NCBI GenBank assembly: GCA_032717465.1
Contig: CM064683.1
Location: forward strand, 42,397,018 to 42,461,017
From: Coenobita brevimanus
Lineage: Eukaryota > Arthropoda > Malacostraca > Decapoda > Coenobitidae
Length of the DNA stretch: 64,000 nt
Direction of reading: 5' to 3'
The notes beneath the pieces are model-generated. The model ran no database searches and had not been told where the DNA came from. It saw nothing but the letters and a program-made list of their open reading frames with translations. The position numbers and the translations under genes were made by a program. This document shows positions 1 through 12,180 of the stretch, piece after piece (the stretch's first letter is position 1; each line of letters begins with the position of its first letter).

Positions 1-30
1 CTTTCTTTCCTTCATTCTTTCCTCTTCCTT

Positions 31-345
31 CTGCCTGTGGGTGACTCTACACTGAGTGACAAGCCAAATGGTTTCCTGTGCACCAGGAAACCATTTACTA
101 CGCTGGGTGGTAACCATATAACCAAATTTTGGCGCCTGGTGGTTTATTGGGTAATTATTGCACTCCAATCGGATTGAGCCGGTGAAGGTTTATATCCAAG
201 GGGTGGTTGGGGTTTATTGCTCATGTAATGCCACTCAGGGATGAGTGAGGCTGGTCACTCTCATCTTAAATGTCAGGACCAGGTGCCTCGCCCCGGGCTC
301 CTACGCTCCTCATGGGGCAGCGTAGGATTGGATGATGGATGGATG
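31..345 (+). mobile_element. Family B repeat, near complete
   Basis: Same order as 3641-3970; tail GGATGGATGGATGAATGG, then (AAT)n. Confidence 0.8.
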
Positions 346-358
346 AATGGAATAATAA

Positions 359-360
<2 letters not shown>

Positions 361-417
<57 letters not shown>

Positions 418-506
418 GTGGAAAATATGTGACCTCAAGATGGCGGACACCTGGGCAGCAACTTTCTCTTTTTACAGAGGTCATTTACCCCACACCCTGA
501 CTGACC

Positions 507-574
<68 letters not shown>

Positions 575-627
575 CCTATGTGTGTGTTACTCTGTTATCA
601 TTAATAGTATTATGATTGTTATGATTA

Positions 628-666
<39 letters not shown>

Positions 667-724
667 GCTATAATATTATTATTATTAATATTGTTCTTAT
701 TATCATTATTCTTGTTTTTATTTC

Positions 725-792
<68 letters not shown>

Positions 793-890
793 CATTCACT
801 CATCTTAAATGTCAGGACCTACTTGCCTAGCCCCGGGCTCCTACGCTCCTCATGGGGCAACGTAGGATTGCATGATGGAAGGATGGATGG

Positions 891-965
<75 letters not shown>

Positions 966-992
966 GTTGTTATTATTATTATTATTATTATT
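361..992. repeat. AAT/ATT and GT arrays
   Basis: (AAT)n 361-416, (GT)n 509-572, ATT/AAT blocks 625-790 and 891-992. Confidence 0.95.
796..892 (+). mobile_element. Family B repeat, 3' fragment
   Basis: CATCTTAAATGTCAGGACCT, CCCCGGGCTCCTACGCTC and GGATTGCATGATGG, running straight into (ATT)n. Confidence 0.7.
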
Positions 993-1169
993 CCTTAGTG
1001 AATTAACTTTATGTGGCTTTAATTCAGGGCAATCCCCAGGCCCAGTCCAACAGTACACTGGCACAATACAACAATACAGTGGCACAATAGTGATGTATGT
1101 AGCCTACCGTAGCTGATTGATGACACAATGGTGACCATGTACGTGTGTATGTATGTATCTCTGTGTGTC

Positions 1170-1215
1170 CGTATATCTATCTATCTATCTATCTATATAT
1201 CTCTCTATCTCTATA

Positions 1216-1259
<44 letters not shown>

Positions 1260-1288
1260 GTATGTGTGGATGGATGAAGTGAGTAGCC

Positions 1289-1326
<38 letters not shown>

Positions 1327-1471
1327 TGAATTTATGTAGCCTATGTATGTATGTGTGTATGGAAGCATGTATGTAGCCAATTATGTATGTATGTATGTAT
1401 GTATGTAAGGTCTTGTCAGCAGAATGTCCTCAGGCCTTAAGTACACACAGTCCACACCTGACAGGGGGAGC

Positions 1472-1522
<51 letters not shown>
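1170..1522. repeat. CTAT, AT, GTAT and GT microsatellites
   Basis: CTAT and AT to 1256; GT and GTAT 1291-1410; pure GT 1474-1522. Confidence 0.95.
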
Positions 1523-1526
<4 letters not shown>

Positions 1527-1724
1527 GGGGGTCATGCAAGATTTGATTAGATTAGGCTCCGGAGGCAGGAATAAATCGCTCATGGTATTGGTGTTGCGGA
1601 GGTATGCGATCTCTGAAGGCTTTCTCGTTTGTCGTTATTCCCTGTTTCCTTGCCACAGCTTTGTTTGTTTGTGTGTTTGTCTGTTTGTTTGTGTGTTTGT
1701 CTGTTTGTTTGTGTGTTATTGTGG

Positions 1725-1815
1725 TTCCCTAACACCTTTTCCTTTGCGATTTATTTTTAGATATGGCTGGTTAATATCCTTTTGTACGTAATAGTAATAG
1801 TAGTAGTAGTAGTAA

Positions 1816-1866
<51 letters not shown>

Positions 1867-1985
1867 GTGAAAGTAATGTTAATGGATTAAGTAGCACAGA
1901 CGAGGATGTTAAGGGATAATAAGCAAAATAAATCCCTTAGGAAAAGGTGTTAGGGAGCTTCCTCACCCGGCGGGAATAAGGGACA
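1725..1985. mobile_element. Second copy of the 246-bp MITE, with internal (TAG)n
   Basis: Shares CCCTAACACCTTTTCCTTTGC, then GATTTATTTTTAGATATGG, near the left and AAATAAATCCCTTAGG, GGTGTTAGGGAG and GGGAATAAGGG at the right with 48393-48638. A (TAG)n array (1794-1861) sits in its middle, and its outer left end is disrupted by TTTG/TGTG repeats. Confidence 0.6.
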
Positions 1986-2009
1986 TGTTGAAAGAGATTT
2001 AAAGGTGAA

Positions 2010-2012
<3 letters not shown>

Positions 2013-2055
<43 letters not shown>

Positions 2056-2075
2056 CCTTGCGAGATTAATGCAGG

Positions 2076-2168
<93 letters not shown>

Positions 2169-2221
2169 CTAGGTAGTTTTATGAAGACAATCCTTACACT
2201 GAATTTATTGTTTAGATAGAC

Positions 2222-2254
<33 letters not shown>

Positions 2255-2255
2255 C

Positions 2256-2311
<56 letters not shown>

Positions 2312-2610
2312 CGAGAGACAGACAGACAGACAGACAGACAGATGGAGAGTTGGATGGATAGATAGACAATATAGTTATAGGTAGATAGATAGATAGACAA
2401 AGAGATCGATAGGGAGAGAAAGAGATGGATAGATACTTATATAGATAGGAAAATATATAGCAAGACAGACAGACAGACAGACAAGGCTAGATAGATAGAC
2501 ATAATAGGTAGATAGGCAGAGAGGCAGTTGGAGAGATGGAAAGGTAAGTAGATAGACAGATAGATAGACATGGGTAGATAGATAGATAGACAGATAGACA
2601 GATTTTTGAA
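2013..2610. repeat. (CT)n, (AC)n, GATA, GA and GACA arrays
   Basis: CT 2013-2050, AC 2077-2166, GATA/GA/GACA blocks 2215-2605. Confidence 0.95.
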
Positions 2611-2663
2611 ACTGAAGGAGTTACATAGTCTTTTTAATTCTTCCAAAGGCGAACAGAACTGAA

Positions 2664-2800
2664 TGTGGTGTGGTGTGGTGTGGTGTGGTGTGGTGTGGTG
2701 TGGTGTGGTGTGGTATGATGGTGTGGTGGTGTGTTGTGGTGTGTGGTATGGTGTGTGGTATGGTGGTGTGGTGTGGTGTGGTGGTGTGGCTGGCCGGGGT
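2664..2800. repeat. (TGTGG)n pentanucleotide array
   Basis: GTGTG-G units with short variants. Confidence 0.95.
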
Positions 2801-3064
2801 GAACAAGGGAAGGTCCTCTCCTCAGCCGGCTCTCTCGTCTGTCTCTCCCGGGGAATTTCCTGCTGACGACTCACCCCAACGTTTTGGTTCGGCTCAGGCG
2901 GAATATAAAAAAATTGAATATATTAAACGAGTTAAAGAATTTTGGGTTGTATTTTAAAGTATTGATAATTCTTGGATGATATTTGTGATTTTGAAAAAGT
3001 AAAACGGTTTATTTTTTATATATACCGTATATATTTTTTCGGTGCTACTCAGACGGAACGAGAA

Positions 3065-3091
3065 AATAATAATAATAATAATAATGATAGC

Positions 3092-3125
<34 letters not shown>

Positions 3126-3133
3126 GCAATAAC

Positions 3134-3168
<35 letters not shown>

Positions 3169-3185
3169 TAATAATAATAATAATT
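3065..3185. repeat. (AAT)n microsatellite
   Basis: AAT with a few AGC, AAC and GAT interruptions. Confidence 0.95.
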
Positions 3186-3284
3186 GCAGAAGCCTTGCTA
3201 AGTGTCCAAACGTTTGGCGCAGTGTGTACCGGTAGCGTTGATTGTATTATTATTTTCCTTTCTTCCATCCTTCCTCTGCTGTAT

Positions 3285-3660
3285 TTTACTGTCTTTCTTT
3301 CCTTCATTTTTTTCCTCTTTCTTCTGCCTGTGGGTCACTTTACACTCCCTCTTCTGTCTTTCTTTCCTTCATTCTTTCTTCTGTCTTCTGCCTGTGGGTG
3401 ACTTTATACTCCCTCTTCTGTCTTTCTTTCCTTCATTCTTTCTTCTGTCTTCTGCCTACGGGTGACTTTACTCTCACTCTCCTGCCTTTCTTTCCTTCAT
3501 TCTTTCCTCTTCCTTTTGCATACGGGTGACTTTACACTCCCTCTTCTGTCTTTTTTCCTTCATTCTTTCTTCTTTCTTCTGCCCGCGGGTGACTACTCTC
3601 TCTCTTCTGTCTTTCTTTCCTTCATTCTTTCCTCTTCCTTCTGCCTGTGGGTGACTCTAC
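3285..3660. repeat. ~65-70-bp tandem repeat, six units
   Basis: Unit TCTGTCTTTCTTTCCTTCATT, then CTTCTGCC(T/C)(G/A)(T/C)GGGTGACT and TTACACTCCC. It is an amplified 5' edge of family B, whose intact copy follows. Confidence 0.85.
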
Positions 3661-3970
3661 ACTGAGTGACAAGCCAAATGATTTCCTGTACACCAGGAAA
3701 CCATTTACTACGCTGGGTGGTAACCATATAACCAAATTATGGCGCCTGGTGGTTTAGTGGGTAATTATTGCGCTCCAATCGGATTGAGCCGGTGAAGGTT
3801 TATATCCAAGGAATGGTTGGGGTTATTGCTCATGTAGTGCCACTCAGGGATGAGTGAGGCTGGTCACTCTCATCTTAAATGTCAGGACCAACTGCCTAGC
3901 CCCGGGCTCCTACGCTTCTCTGTGGGGCGACATAGGATTGGATAATGATGATGATGATGATGATGATGAA
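3641..3970 (+). mobile_element. Family B repeat, near complete
   Basis: CTGCCTGTGGGTGACTCTAC through GGTGGTTTAGTGGG (A-box-like), GGTGAAGGTTTATATCC (B-box-like), CATCTTAAATGTCAGGACC and CCCCGGGCTCCTACGC, ending in (GAT)n. Probably a tRNA-derived SINE. Confidence 0.8.
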
Positions 3971-4289
3971 TAATTATGGTAATATAAAAAGTAATAATAT
4001 TAAATGTACTACTACTACTACTACTACTAATAATAATGAAATATTATTATATTATTATTATTATTATTATTTTTTTTTTTACTACTACTGGTAACAGTAG
4101 TAGTAGTAGTAGTGGTAGTAGTTGTAGTAGTAATAATAACAATAGTAATAGTAGTAGTAGTAGTAGTTGCAGTAGTAGTAGCAGTAGTAGTTGTAGTAGT
4201 AATAATAATAATAATAATGCTAATGCTAATGCTAATAATAATAATGCTAATAATAATAATAATGCTAATAATAATAATAATGCTAATGC

Positions 4290-4330
<41 letters not shown>

Positions 4331-4334
4331 TTGC
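3938..4334. repeat. GAT, CTA, ATT, AGT and AAT compound array
   Basis: Long succession of trinucleotide blocks following the family-B copy. Confidence 0.95.
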
Positions 4335-4357
4335 CTACCCTGGCTGAGTGCAGGGAA

Positions 4358-4708
4358 TAAGTATATATCTATCTGTCTATCTATCTATGTCTATCTGTCT
4401 GTCTGTCTGTTTGTATCTATTTGTACAGCTGTATATCTATCTCTGCCTCCATCTATCTGTCTATCTATATCTATCTGTGTCTGGCTAACTATCTATCCAT
4501 CTATCAATTTGTCTATCTATCTATGTCTATGGCTAACTGGCTGACCATCTTTGTGGGGGTGTCTATCTATCTACTGTCTGTCTGTCTATCTATCTATCTA
4601 TTTATTTACCTATCTGTCTATCTATCTATCTGTCTATATCTATGGCTAACTGTCTGACCATCTTTGTGGGTGTGTCTGTCTGTCTATCTACTGTCTCTCT
4701 ATCTATTA

Positions 4709-4739
<31 letters not shown>

Positions 4740-6182
4740 GTCTATCTACTGTCTTTCTATCTATCTATCTATCTATGTATCTGTCTGTCTATCTATCTAT
4801 CTATCTGCTTATCTTCTGTCTGTTTATCTATCTGTCTGTCTGTCTATCTATCTGTCTATCTCTTACCTGGGTAATATGTGTTTGTAATCAGTATCTATCT
4901 ATCCATCTGTTTATCTATCTGTTGATCTGGGTAACTATCTGTTCATCTGTCTATCTACCTTCCTATCTATTTATCTATCTATATAAGGCTAACTATACAT
5001 CTATCTATATTGGCGTATGTATGTATGTATGTATGTGTGTATGTATGTGTGTATGTATGTATGTATGTATGTATATCTGGTAACTTTACATCTATCTATC
5101 TCTATTTGTGTATGTATCTGTCTATCTATCCATCTATCTATCTATCTGTCTATATCTGTATTTGGCTAAGTATCGGTCTATCTCAGTTTAAGTATGTCTA
5201 ACTATCTATCTATCAGTCTATCAGTCTGTGTATCTGGGTAATTATCTATCCATCTATCTCTGTATCTATCCATCTATCTATCTGTCTATATCTGTATTTG
5301 GGTAAGTATCGATCCATCTATCTCAGTTTAAGTATCTATCTATCTATCTATCTATCAGTTTGTATCTGGGTAACTATCCATCCATCGTTCTCTGTATCTA
5401 TCCATCTATCTAGGCAATTGTCTGTCTGTCTGTCTATCTATTTATTTATCTATCTGTGTCTGCGCCTGCCTGTCTATCTATCTATCTATCAGTCAGAGTA
5501 TCTGGGTAACTATCTATCCATCTATCTCTGTGTATCTATCGATCTATCTATCAGTCCGGGTAACTGACTGTCTATCTATCTCTATCGATCTACCTATCTG
5601 TCTGGTTAACAGTCTGTCCATCTATCTATCTATATCTATCTATTCTATCTATCTATCTATCTATCAATTTAGTTTCCCAGATGAAGGTGTATTTGCTGTC
5701 AATCTATCTATCTGTATATCTATCTATCTATCTATTTCTATCTATCTGTCTGGGATGAAAATGTTGGTAATTAGTAGGTATCTATTTATCTCTATCTATC
5801 TGTCTGTCTATATATCTATCTGTCTATCCATTTCTCTGTCTATCTCTGTCGATCTGTCTATCTATCTGTCTGTCTATCTTTTTATCTGTTTATGTATGTA
5901 TGTATCTATCTTTCTGTCTACTTATCTGTTTATCTGTCTATCTATCTATCTATCTGTTTATCTACAGTATCTATCTATCTATCTATCTAGTTGTCTATCT
6001 ATCCATCCACCTAACCATCCATCTGTCTATCCATCTATCTATCCATCTCTGTCCATCTATCTATCCATCGGTCTATTCATCTATTTAATCCATCTATCGT
6101 CTATCCATCGGTCTATCCATCTATCTATCCATCTCTCTATCCAACTATCTATCTATCTGTCTATCTATCCAAGTCATTTGTC
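4358..6182. repeat. GATA/GACA-type (CTAT/CTGT)n array, 1.8 kb
   Basis: CTAT, CTGT and CCAT tetramers with short inserts (GGGTAACTATC, ATGT runs at 5020-5080). All frames are open by virtue of the repeats. Confidence 0.95.
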
Positions 6183-6409
6183 TGTCTGTTGGTCATTGTC
6201 TTTCTGTGTGTACCGCTAGTCTGGCTTTACTTGCCTTTACACTGGCTTACCTCACCGGCGCAGGCAAACATCTGCGGCGGCCACCCAGCCCACAAACATC
6301 TTCTATTTGCCTGCACCTCGCCGTGGGAAGGACCCTGGTGAGGCGGTGTCTATCACAAGGATGCGCAGGTTGCCCACACGTTGTACTGTACCTGTAGCAG
6401 CGCCACAGA

Positions 6410-6492
6410 AACACTTACCTGTGGTCGACGGATCTGCTCGGCCACACACACTATGTAGGGGCAGGCAACAACAACAACAACAACAACATCAT
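6410..6492 (+). mobile_element. Family C repeat with (AAC)n tail
   Basis: CTGTGGTCGACGGATCTGCTC, GGCC and a (AAC)n tail (6466-6488). Confidence 0.5.
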
Positions 6493-6524
6493 GATGAGAT
6501 TTATACACGCTGAGTCCAGTGTTC

Positions 6525-6574
6525 TGGTATTGGTGGTGGTGGTGGTGGTGGTGGTGGTGATGATGGTGGTAGTG

Positions 6575-6642
<68 letters not shown>

Positions 6643-6645
6643 CTT
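6525..6645. repeat. (GGT)n(ATT)n(AGT)n compound array
   Basis: Three trinucleotide blocks in succession. Confidence 0.95.
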
Positions 6646-6649
6646 GATA

Positions 6650-7725
6650 ATATTTGGTAGTAGTTGCAGTGGATGGCCAAGTAAGTTAGATTTGAGGTGG
6701 GGTTTGACTAGCAACCAAGGAGACTCATTGCTACCTGATAACTAAAGCTGGTTAATGTTATGGCAGCAGGACTCAGTATTGCAGATGTCAAATTGGCCAG
6801 TTGCATCAGATGACAACAGACGCCTTGTGCAGCAGCAGGGAAAGGGTTAAGTGCAACCTCTATTATCACTGACCTATTGCAAAGGACACGCCAACACTGC
6901 CACAACTGCCTTTAACCGTCCAAACATTTCAAGGACACATTGCAAGGACAGCGGCGCCAAGTTGCAGGCGCTGACCGTTAACGGCAACTTCCTGAGATGT
7001 TTTGCTTTTAGTAGTCATTTGTTGGACGTATTTGTTTAATCTGGGTGTCCCGTAAGCATTTTCTTGCATTTCTGTCAAGTATAACCTCAGAATTCTCATC
7101 AGTTGGCTTATTTTGCCATATTTACATCTTTTTTGTTGACCGGTAACGAGATGTTGACGCAGAAATGGCGTCAGTCTCGAAGGAATGCTGTGGTGAGGAT
7201 GCAGGGCCGTAACATCGTCTTATTTAGCCTCTGAGCTACGGTAAATAAGGTTCACAGAACCAATAATCTCCTTAAAGATAAATAAACTCTACCATTGTTT
7301 ATTACAAGCACGTCAGAAATAATCAAGACATTACCTGTAAACATTCAAAGATTTAAAAAGTAAATCAGCGTTGCCAATGTTGAGTGATGGTACACCTGAA
7401 GGCAGCTGCCGGAGATGCAGTCTTTTAAAAGAAACGACCAACGTACACTACGATGGTGATATTTTCTACTTTATTTTTTTCTTTCCATTATGATCCTATC
7501 AAGTAAAATCTGTTGTATCATTTACTGATTTAAAACATGGGTAAAAAATTCGTGTAATATTGGTTTTAATCGTCATAAATTTAACTGGAGGAATGTTAGG
7601 CACAATGTTGCCTTGGTCACGTGACCCTTGAGACACAGCGTTGCAGACCATCGGGCAGTCAGTCACCCCGCGGGTCAGGAAGTGAGAGGACGTTGGTGTG
7701 CGCAGCTCGTACTAACTTTGCGTTT
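6650..7725. other. Non-repetitive stretch, no gene recognised
   Basis: Nothing with recognisable protein or RNA homology on either strand. Confidence 0.5.
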
Positions 7726-7742
7726 TCCTTTTATTGGACGTT

Positions 7743-7896
7743 GGGGGCACTGTGGCTCAGTGGTAGAGCATCGGAGTCGTGATCGGGGGATTGCGAGTTC
7801 GAGCCTCGCCCGGGACTGCCGTGCCGGGAGTGGTAGCGCGCTTCTGTAACCTAGCGGGGCTATATGGCCATAGTTGCCTAGCTCGGGGATTAAATC
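7743..7896 (+). mobile_element. tRNA-derived SINE with 16-bp target duplication
   Basis: GGCTCAGTGGTAGAGC (intact D-arm) and GCGAGTTCGAGCCTCGC (intact T-arm, B box), then a short body. CCTTTTATTG(G)(A/G)CGTT flanks it at 7727-7742 and 7897-7912, with one difference. The tail is GGGATTAAAT. The anticodon arm is degraded, so it is not a tRNA gene. Confidence 0.88.
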
Positions 7897-8026
7897 CCTT
7901 TTATTGGGCGTTAGCGATTGTGTTTGCCGTGATGAATGGACAGACTGGATTACTGTGGAGGCGAGGCAAGTGGCACAAGTGCCGGAAAAAGGAAACTATG
8001 CCTGGTATGGACACAGGGTGAGTTGA

Positions 8027-8029
8027 AAT

Positions 8030-8067
<38 letters not shown>

Positions 8068-8114
8068 TGCTACAACTGCTGCTACTAGTACTACTACTGC
8101 TACTACTACTACTA

Positions 8115-8151
<37 letters not shown>

Positions 8152-8152
8152 C
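8027..8152. repeat. (ATT)n/(CTA)n microsatellite
   Basis: ATT, then CTG/CTA, then ATT trinucleotides. Confidence 0.95.
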
Positions 8153-8269
8153 TAATCTTTCCACATGACCTACAAACAGGTTATCAGTTCACCTTTAATC
8201 TATCGATAATCAAAGATAGATACATACGCCTAAGTCATTTTTCAGCCTACCTACCAAGACGAATGTGGA

Positions 8270-10100
8270 CACGCATTTTGCCCACTACATACCATCCACT
8301 CACCCGATGTAGTGATAAATTTATTGGACAGATAGACAGGTGGAAGAGAAGGCTTGATAGATTAACTTTGAAAAAAAAAAAAAAATCCTTTCAGTCTGTC
8401 GTAGCTACCATCCACTCACCTGATGTAGTGATAGATTTATCGGATAGATAGACGCAAAAATAGATCAACCTTCAATCTGATGAGTAAGAATGATTTGAGT
8501 TTTCTTTGTCCATCCATGTCTATCTGTCTATCTATCTGTCTATCTATCTGATGTAATGATAGATTTATTGGATAGACAGATATGTAAAAATATATTAAAA
8601 GACATCAATATTTTTTTCTTTGTCTGTCTGTCTGTCTGTCTATTTAGTACGTACCATCCACACACCTGATGTAGCGATATATGAATTGGATAGATTAATA
8701 GACCCAAAAATAGGTTAAAACATGATAAATAGCAATTCTCTATCAATCTATTTGTCTGTCTATCTGTCTATCTAGTACGTACTATCCATTCACTTAATGT
8801 AGTGATAGATTTACTGGATAGATAAATATATACAGATAAATACATAAATACACTTTTTCAATAAATTATCGATAAAAATGGATCTCTGGCTGTCTGCCTG
8901 TCTGTCTGTCTGTCCATCCATCTCTAGTACGTTCCATCCACTCACCTGATGTTGGGATATTTTTTTAGATAGATAGGTAGGTAGATGCAAAAATAGATAG
9001 ATTACTTTTGAATTTGTTGAATTACTGATGTTGATTTTTTTTCACTAAGTCTGTCTATCTAGCACATACCATCCTCTCACCTGATAAAGTTATAGATTTA
9101 TTGGATAGATAGGTAAATAGATGTAGTATGTAGATAGACAGATAAATAGACAGATGCACTTAATTTATATATAGATATCCACCAACACCAATACGTACCA
9201 TTCACTCACCAGATGTAGTGATAGATTTATTGGATAGATAGATATATAGATAGATGCAAAAATGAATTAAAGATATCAATATATTTCTCTGTCTACTACG
9301 TGCTATCCACTCACCGGATGTAGTGATAGATTTATTATATAGGTAGACATAGATGCAAAATAGATAAAAGGCCTCAACATTTTTTTCTGTATCAGTCTAT
9401 AAGCATGTCTGTCTATCTAGTACATACCATCCACTTACTTGCTGTAGTGATAGATTTACTGGGTAGATAGATAGATGCAAAAGTATATTAAAGACATCAG
9501 TATTTTCCTTTATCTCTGTTTGTCCAACTAGTATACTGTATACCATCCACTCACCTGATGTAACTATAGCTTTGTTGGATAGATAGATGCAAAACCAAAT
9601 TAAAAGACATCAGTAGTTCTCTCTCTCTCTCTCTCTCTCTGGTACTCTGGTACATACCATCCACTCACCTGATGTAGTGGTAGATATATTGGATAGATGG
9701 AGACACATACATACATAAATAGGTCAACTCGATAACGTGAATGTTTTGACACTGATTCTCTCTCTCTGGTACATACCATCCACTCACCTGATGTAGTGGT
9801 AGATATATTGGATAGATGGACAGACACATACATACATAAATAGGTCAACTCGATAACGTGAATGTTTTGACACTGATTCTCTCTCTCTGGTACATACCAT
9901 CCACTCACCTTATGTAGTGGTAGATATATTGGATAGATGGACAGACACATACATACGTTAATAGGTCAACTCGATAACGTGAATGTTTTGACACTGATTC
10001 TCTCTCTCCGTCTATCCGTGTATCTATCAGTCTGTCTAGTGTATACCATCCACTCACCTTATGTAGTGATATCAGTATTTGATAGAAAGACGGATAGACA
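8270..10100. repeat. ~120-130-bp tandem array, about 15 units
   Basis: Each unit has TACCATCCACTCACCTGATG, TAGTGATAGATTTATTGGAT, a GATA tract, then AAAATAGATTAAA-like sequence and a CTGT/CTAT tract. Units begin near 8280, 8402, 8540, 8646, 8774, 8927, 9060, 9191, 9298, 9419, 9536, 9651, 9770, 9890 and 10041. The three from 9651 are almost identical. Confidence 0.85.
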
Positions 10101-10372
10101 GATAAATAGATAGATAAGGATAGATAGATAGATAGGTAGGTAGACAGATAGACCAGACTACAAAATAATAATAATAACTCTAGGCACCCCAAGGGGGGAA
10201 TCACACCAGCCGCCAACCGTTACATATCTAGCGCGGCCTGGAATATGTCCTTGACCTTGACCTACCTTCACCAGTTTCGAACTTGTAGATTTTCATCCCT
10301 ACTACACACCTGTAAAACATTGTGATGATATCTTGAGCGGTTGCGAAGTTATCGTGCTAAGAGACACACTGG

Positions 10373-10406
10373 CGCGCGCGCGCGCGCACACACGCACACA
10401 CGCGCG

Positions 10407-10460
<54 letters not shown>
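10373..10460. repeat. (CG)n(CA)n alternating purine-pyrimidine tract
   Basis: CGCGCG then ACAC/GCGC mixtures then pure AC to 10459, strongly Z-DNA prone. Confidence 0.95.
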
Positions 10461-10462
<2 letters not shown>

Positions 10463-10517
10463 TAAATTGAAAAAATATCAGCTTCGCTATAGCAGCTGGT
10501 AATAATAGTAATACTTA

Positions 10518-10842
10518 TCATCATCATCATCATCAGCTAACCCTGTGTTGCCCCATGAGGAGTGTAGCAGCCCGGGGCTAGGCAGTTGGTCCTGACATTT
10601 AAGATGAGAGTGACCAGCCTCACTCATCCCTGAGTGGCATTACATGAGCAGTCAACCCCAACCACCTCTTGGATATAATTCTGCACCGGCTCAATCCGAT
10701 TGGAGCACAGTAATTACCCACTAAACCACCAGGCGCCATAATTTTGTTACATGGTTACCACCCAGCGTAGTAGATGGTTTCTTGGTGTACAGGAGACCAT
10801 TTGGCTTGTCACTCAGTGTAGAGTCACCCACAGGCAGAAAGA
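10518..10842 (-). mobile_element. Family B repeat, near complete, with (GAT)n tail
   Basis: Reverse complement of the 31-345 copy from the CTGCCTGTGGGTGACTC end (10842) to the GGGCTGCTACACTCC block and a (GAT)n tail (10518-10533). Confidence 0.8.
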
Positions 10843-11022
10843 AAGCAAGAAGGAAAGAAATACAGAAGAGGAAAGAAGGAAAGAGAGAGAGGAAATGGCA
10901 CTCATATGAGACCAGCAATACATCGAGTGAGTGGATGGTGAGCGCCCCCACCTACCACAACAACAACAACAATAATGATACACAGAGTATACGAAGTTTT
11001 ACCGCAAATGTATCACATGTCG

Positions 11023-11024
<2 letters not shown>

Positions 11025-11060
<36 letters not shown>

Positions 11061-11166
11061 AGTAGTAGTAGTAGCAGTAGTAGTATTGTAATGATTATGC
11101 TGGTGATGATTACTATTATTATTAATAATAATACTAGTGCTATTGTTGTTGTTGTTATTATTATTA

Positions 11167-11216
<50 letters not shown>

Positions 11217-11278
11217 TATTATTATTATTTAGTTGTTATTATTACTATTATTATTATTATTATTAATATATTGTGTTG

Positions 11279-11313
<35 letters not shown>

Positions 11314-11425
11314 GTTACTATTATCATTATTATTTGCTATTATTATTATTATTATTAGTAGTAGTAGTAGTAGTATATTGTGTTGTTGTTGTTGTTGTTA
11401 TTATTATTATTATTATTATTATTAA
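11025..11425. repeat. ATT/AGT/GTT trinucleotide compound array
   Basis: Successive blocks of ATT, AGT and GTT; a 7-bp-spaced inverted AAGAACTCCA/TGGAGTTCTT sits at 11424-11451. Confidence 0.95.
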
Positions 11426-11710
11426 GAACTCCATATTCTGTGGAGTTCTTATTGATACTGTAGATATTTCTTTTTCTCCTGGGGGGGGGGGGTAAGATGT
11501 AGAAGGCTGGCATTGCAACACCGTTCGGGATAGAGCCGTGACATTTTCAGCAGTGATGTATCTTGCTTGTATGCTTCTTTTGGCATATTTTTCCCCTTAG
11601 CACTGGCGCCTCTGTGTTATTCTTTTTCCATTTTTTCCCTCCTGCGCAGCCAAACTACTGAATTGCTTGCTTTGTAAAAGTTGCTGTATGTAGTCATCGG
11701 CATAGACTAT

Positions 11711-12180
11711 ACCAGTGCACCTGGGTATACTGGTGCACCTGGGTATACTGGTGCACCTGGGTATACTGGTGCACCTGGGTATACTGGTGCACCTGGGTAT
11801 ACTAGTGCACCTGGTTATACTGGTGCACCTGGGTATACTGGTGCACCTGGGTATACTAGTGCACCTGGGTATACTAGTGCACCTGGGTATACTGGTGCAA
11901 CTGGGTATACTGGTGCACCTGGGTATACTGGTGCACCTGGGTATACTAGTGCACCTGGGTATACTAGTGTACCTGGGTATACTAGTGCACCTGGGTATAC
12001 TGGTGCACCTGGGTATACTGGTGCACCTGGGTATACTAGTGTACCTGGGTATACTAGTGCACCTGGGTATACTGGTGCACCTGGGTATACTAGTGCACCT
12101 GGGTATACTAGTGTACCTGGGTATACTAGTGCACCTGGGTATACTGGTGCACCTGGGTATACTGGTGCACCTGGGTATTG
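11711..12180. repeat. 18-bp minisatellite, 26 units
   Basis: Unit GGTGCACCTGGGTATACT with G/A and C/T variants. Units differ as GGTGCA, AGTGCA or AGTGTA and recur in ordered blocks, a sign of higher-order duplication. One frame reads (YTGAPG)n, which is collagen-like by chance. Confidence 0.95.

Noticed and set aside
4421..6219. Long Tyr-Leu-Ser-Ile frames
   Set aside because: Translation of CTAT/CTGT repeats.
7743..7815. tRNA gene
   Set aside because: D- and T-arms fold but the anticodon stem does not; the unit has a body and target duplication typical of a SINE. The same applies at 23883, 42937, 43158 and 61662.
10782..11495. 237-codon frame
   Set aside because: Begins in a family B repeat and runs through trinucleotide arrays.
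8270..12180. CRISPR array
   Set aside because: Regular repeats, but units are 18 bp without spacers or ~120 bp with simple-sequence spacers; no cas genes, and a eukaryotic context.
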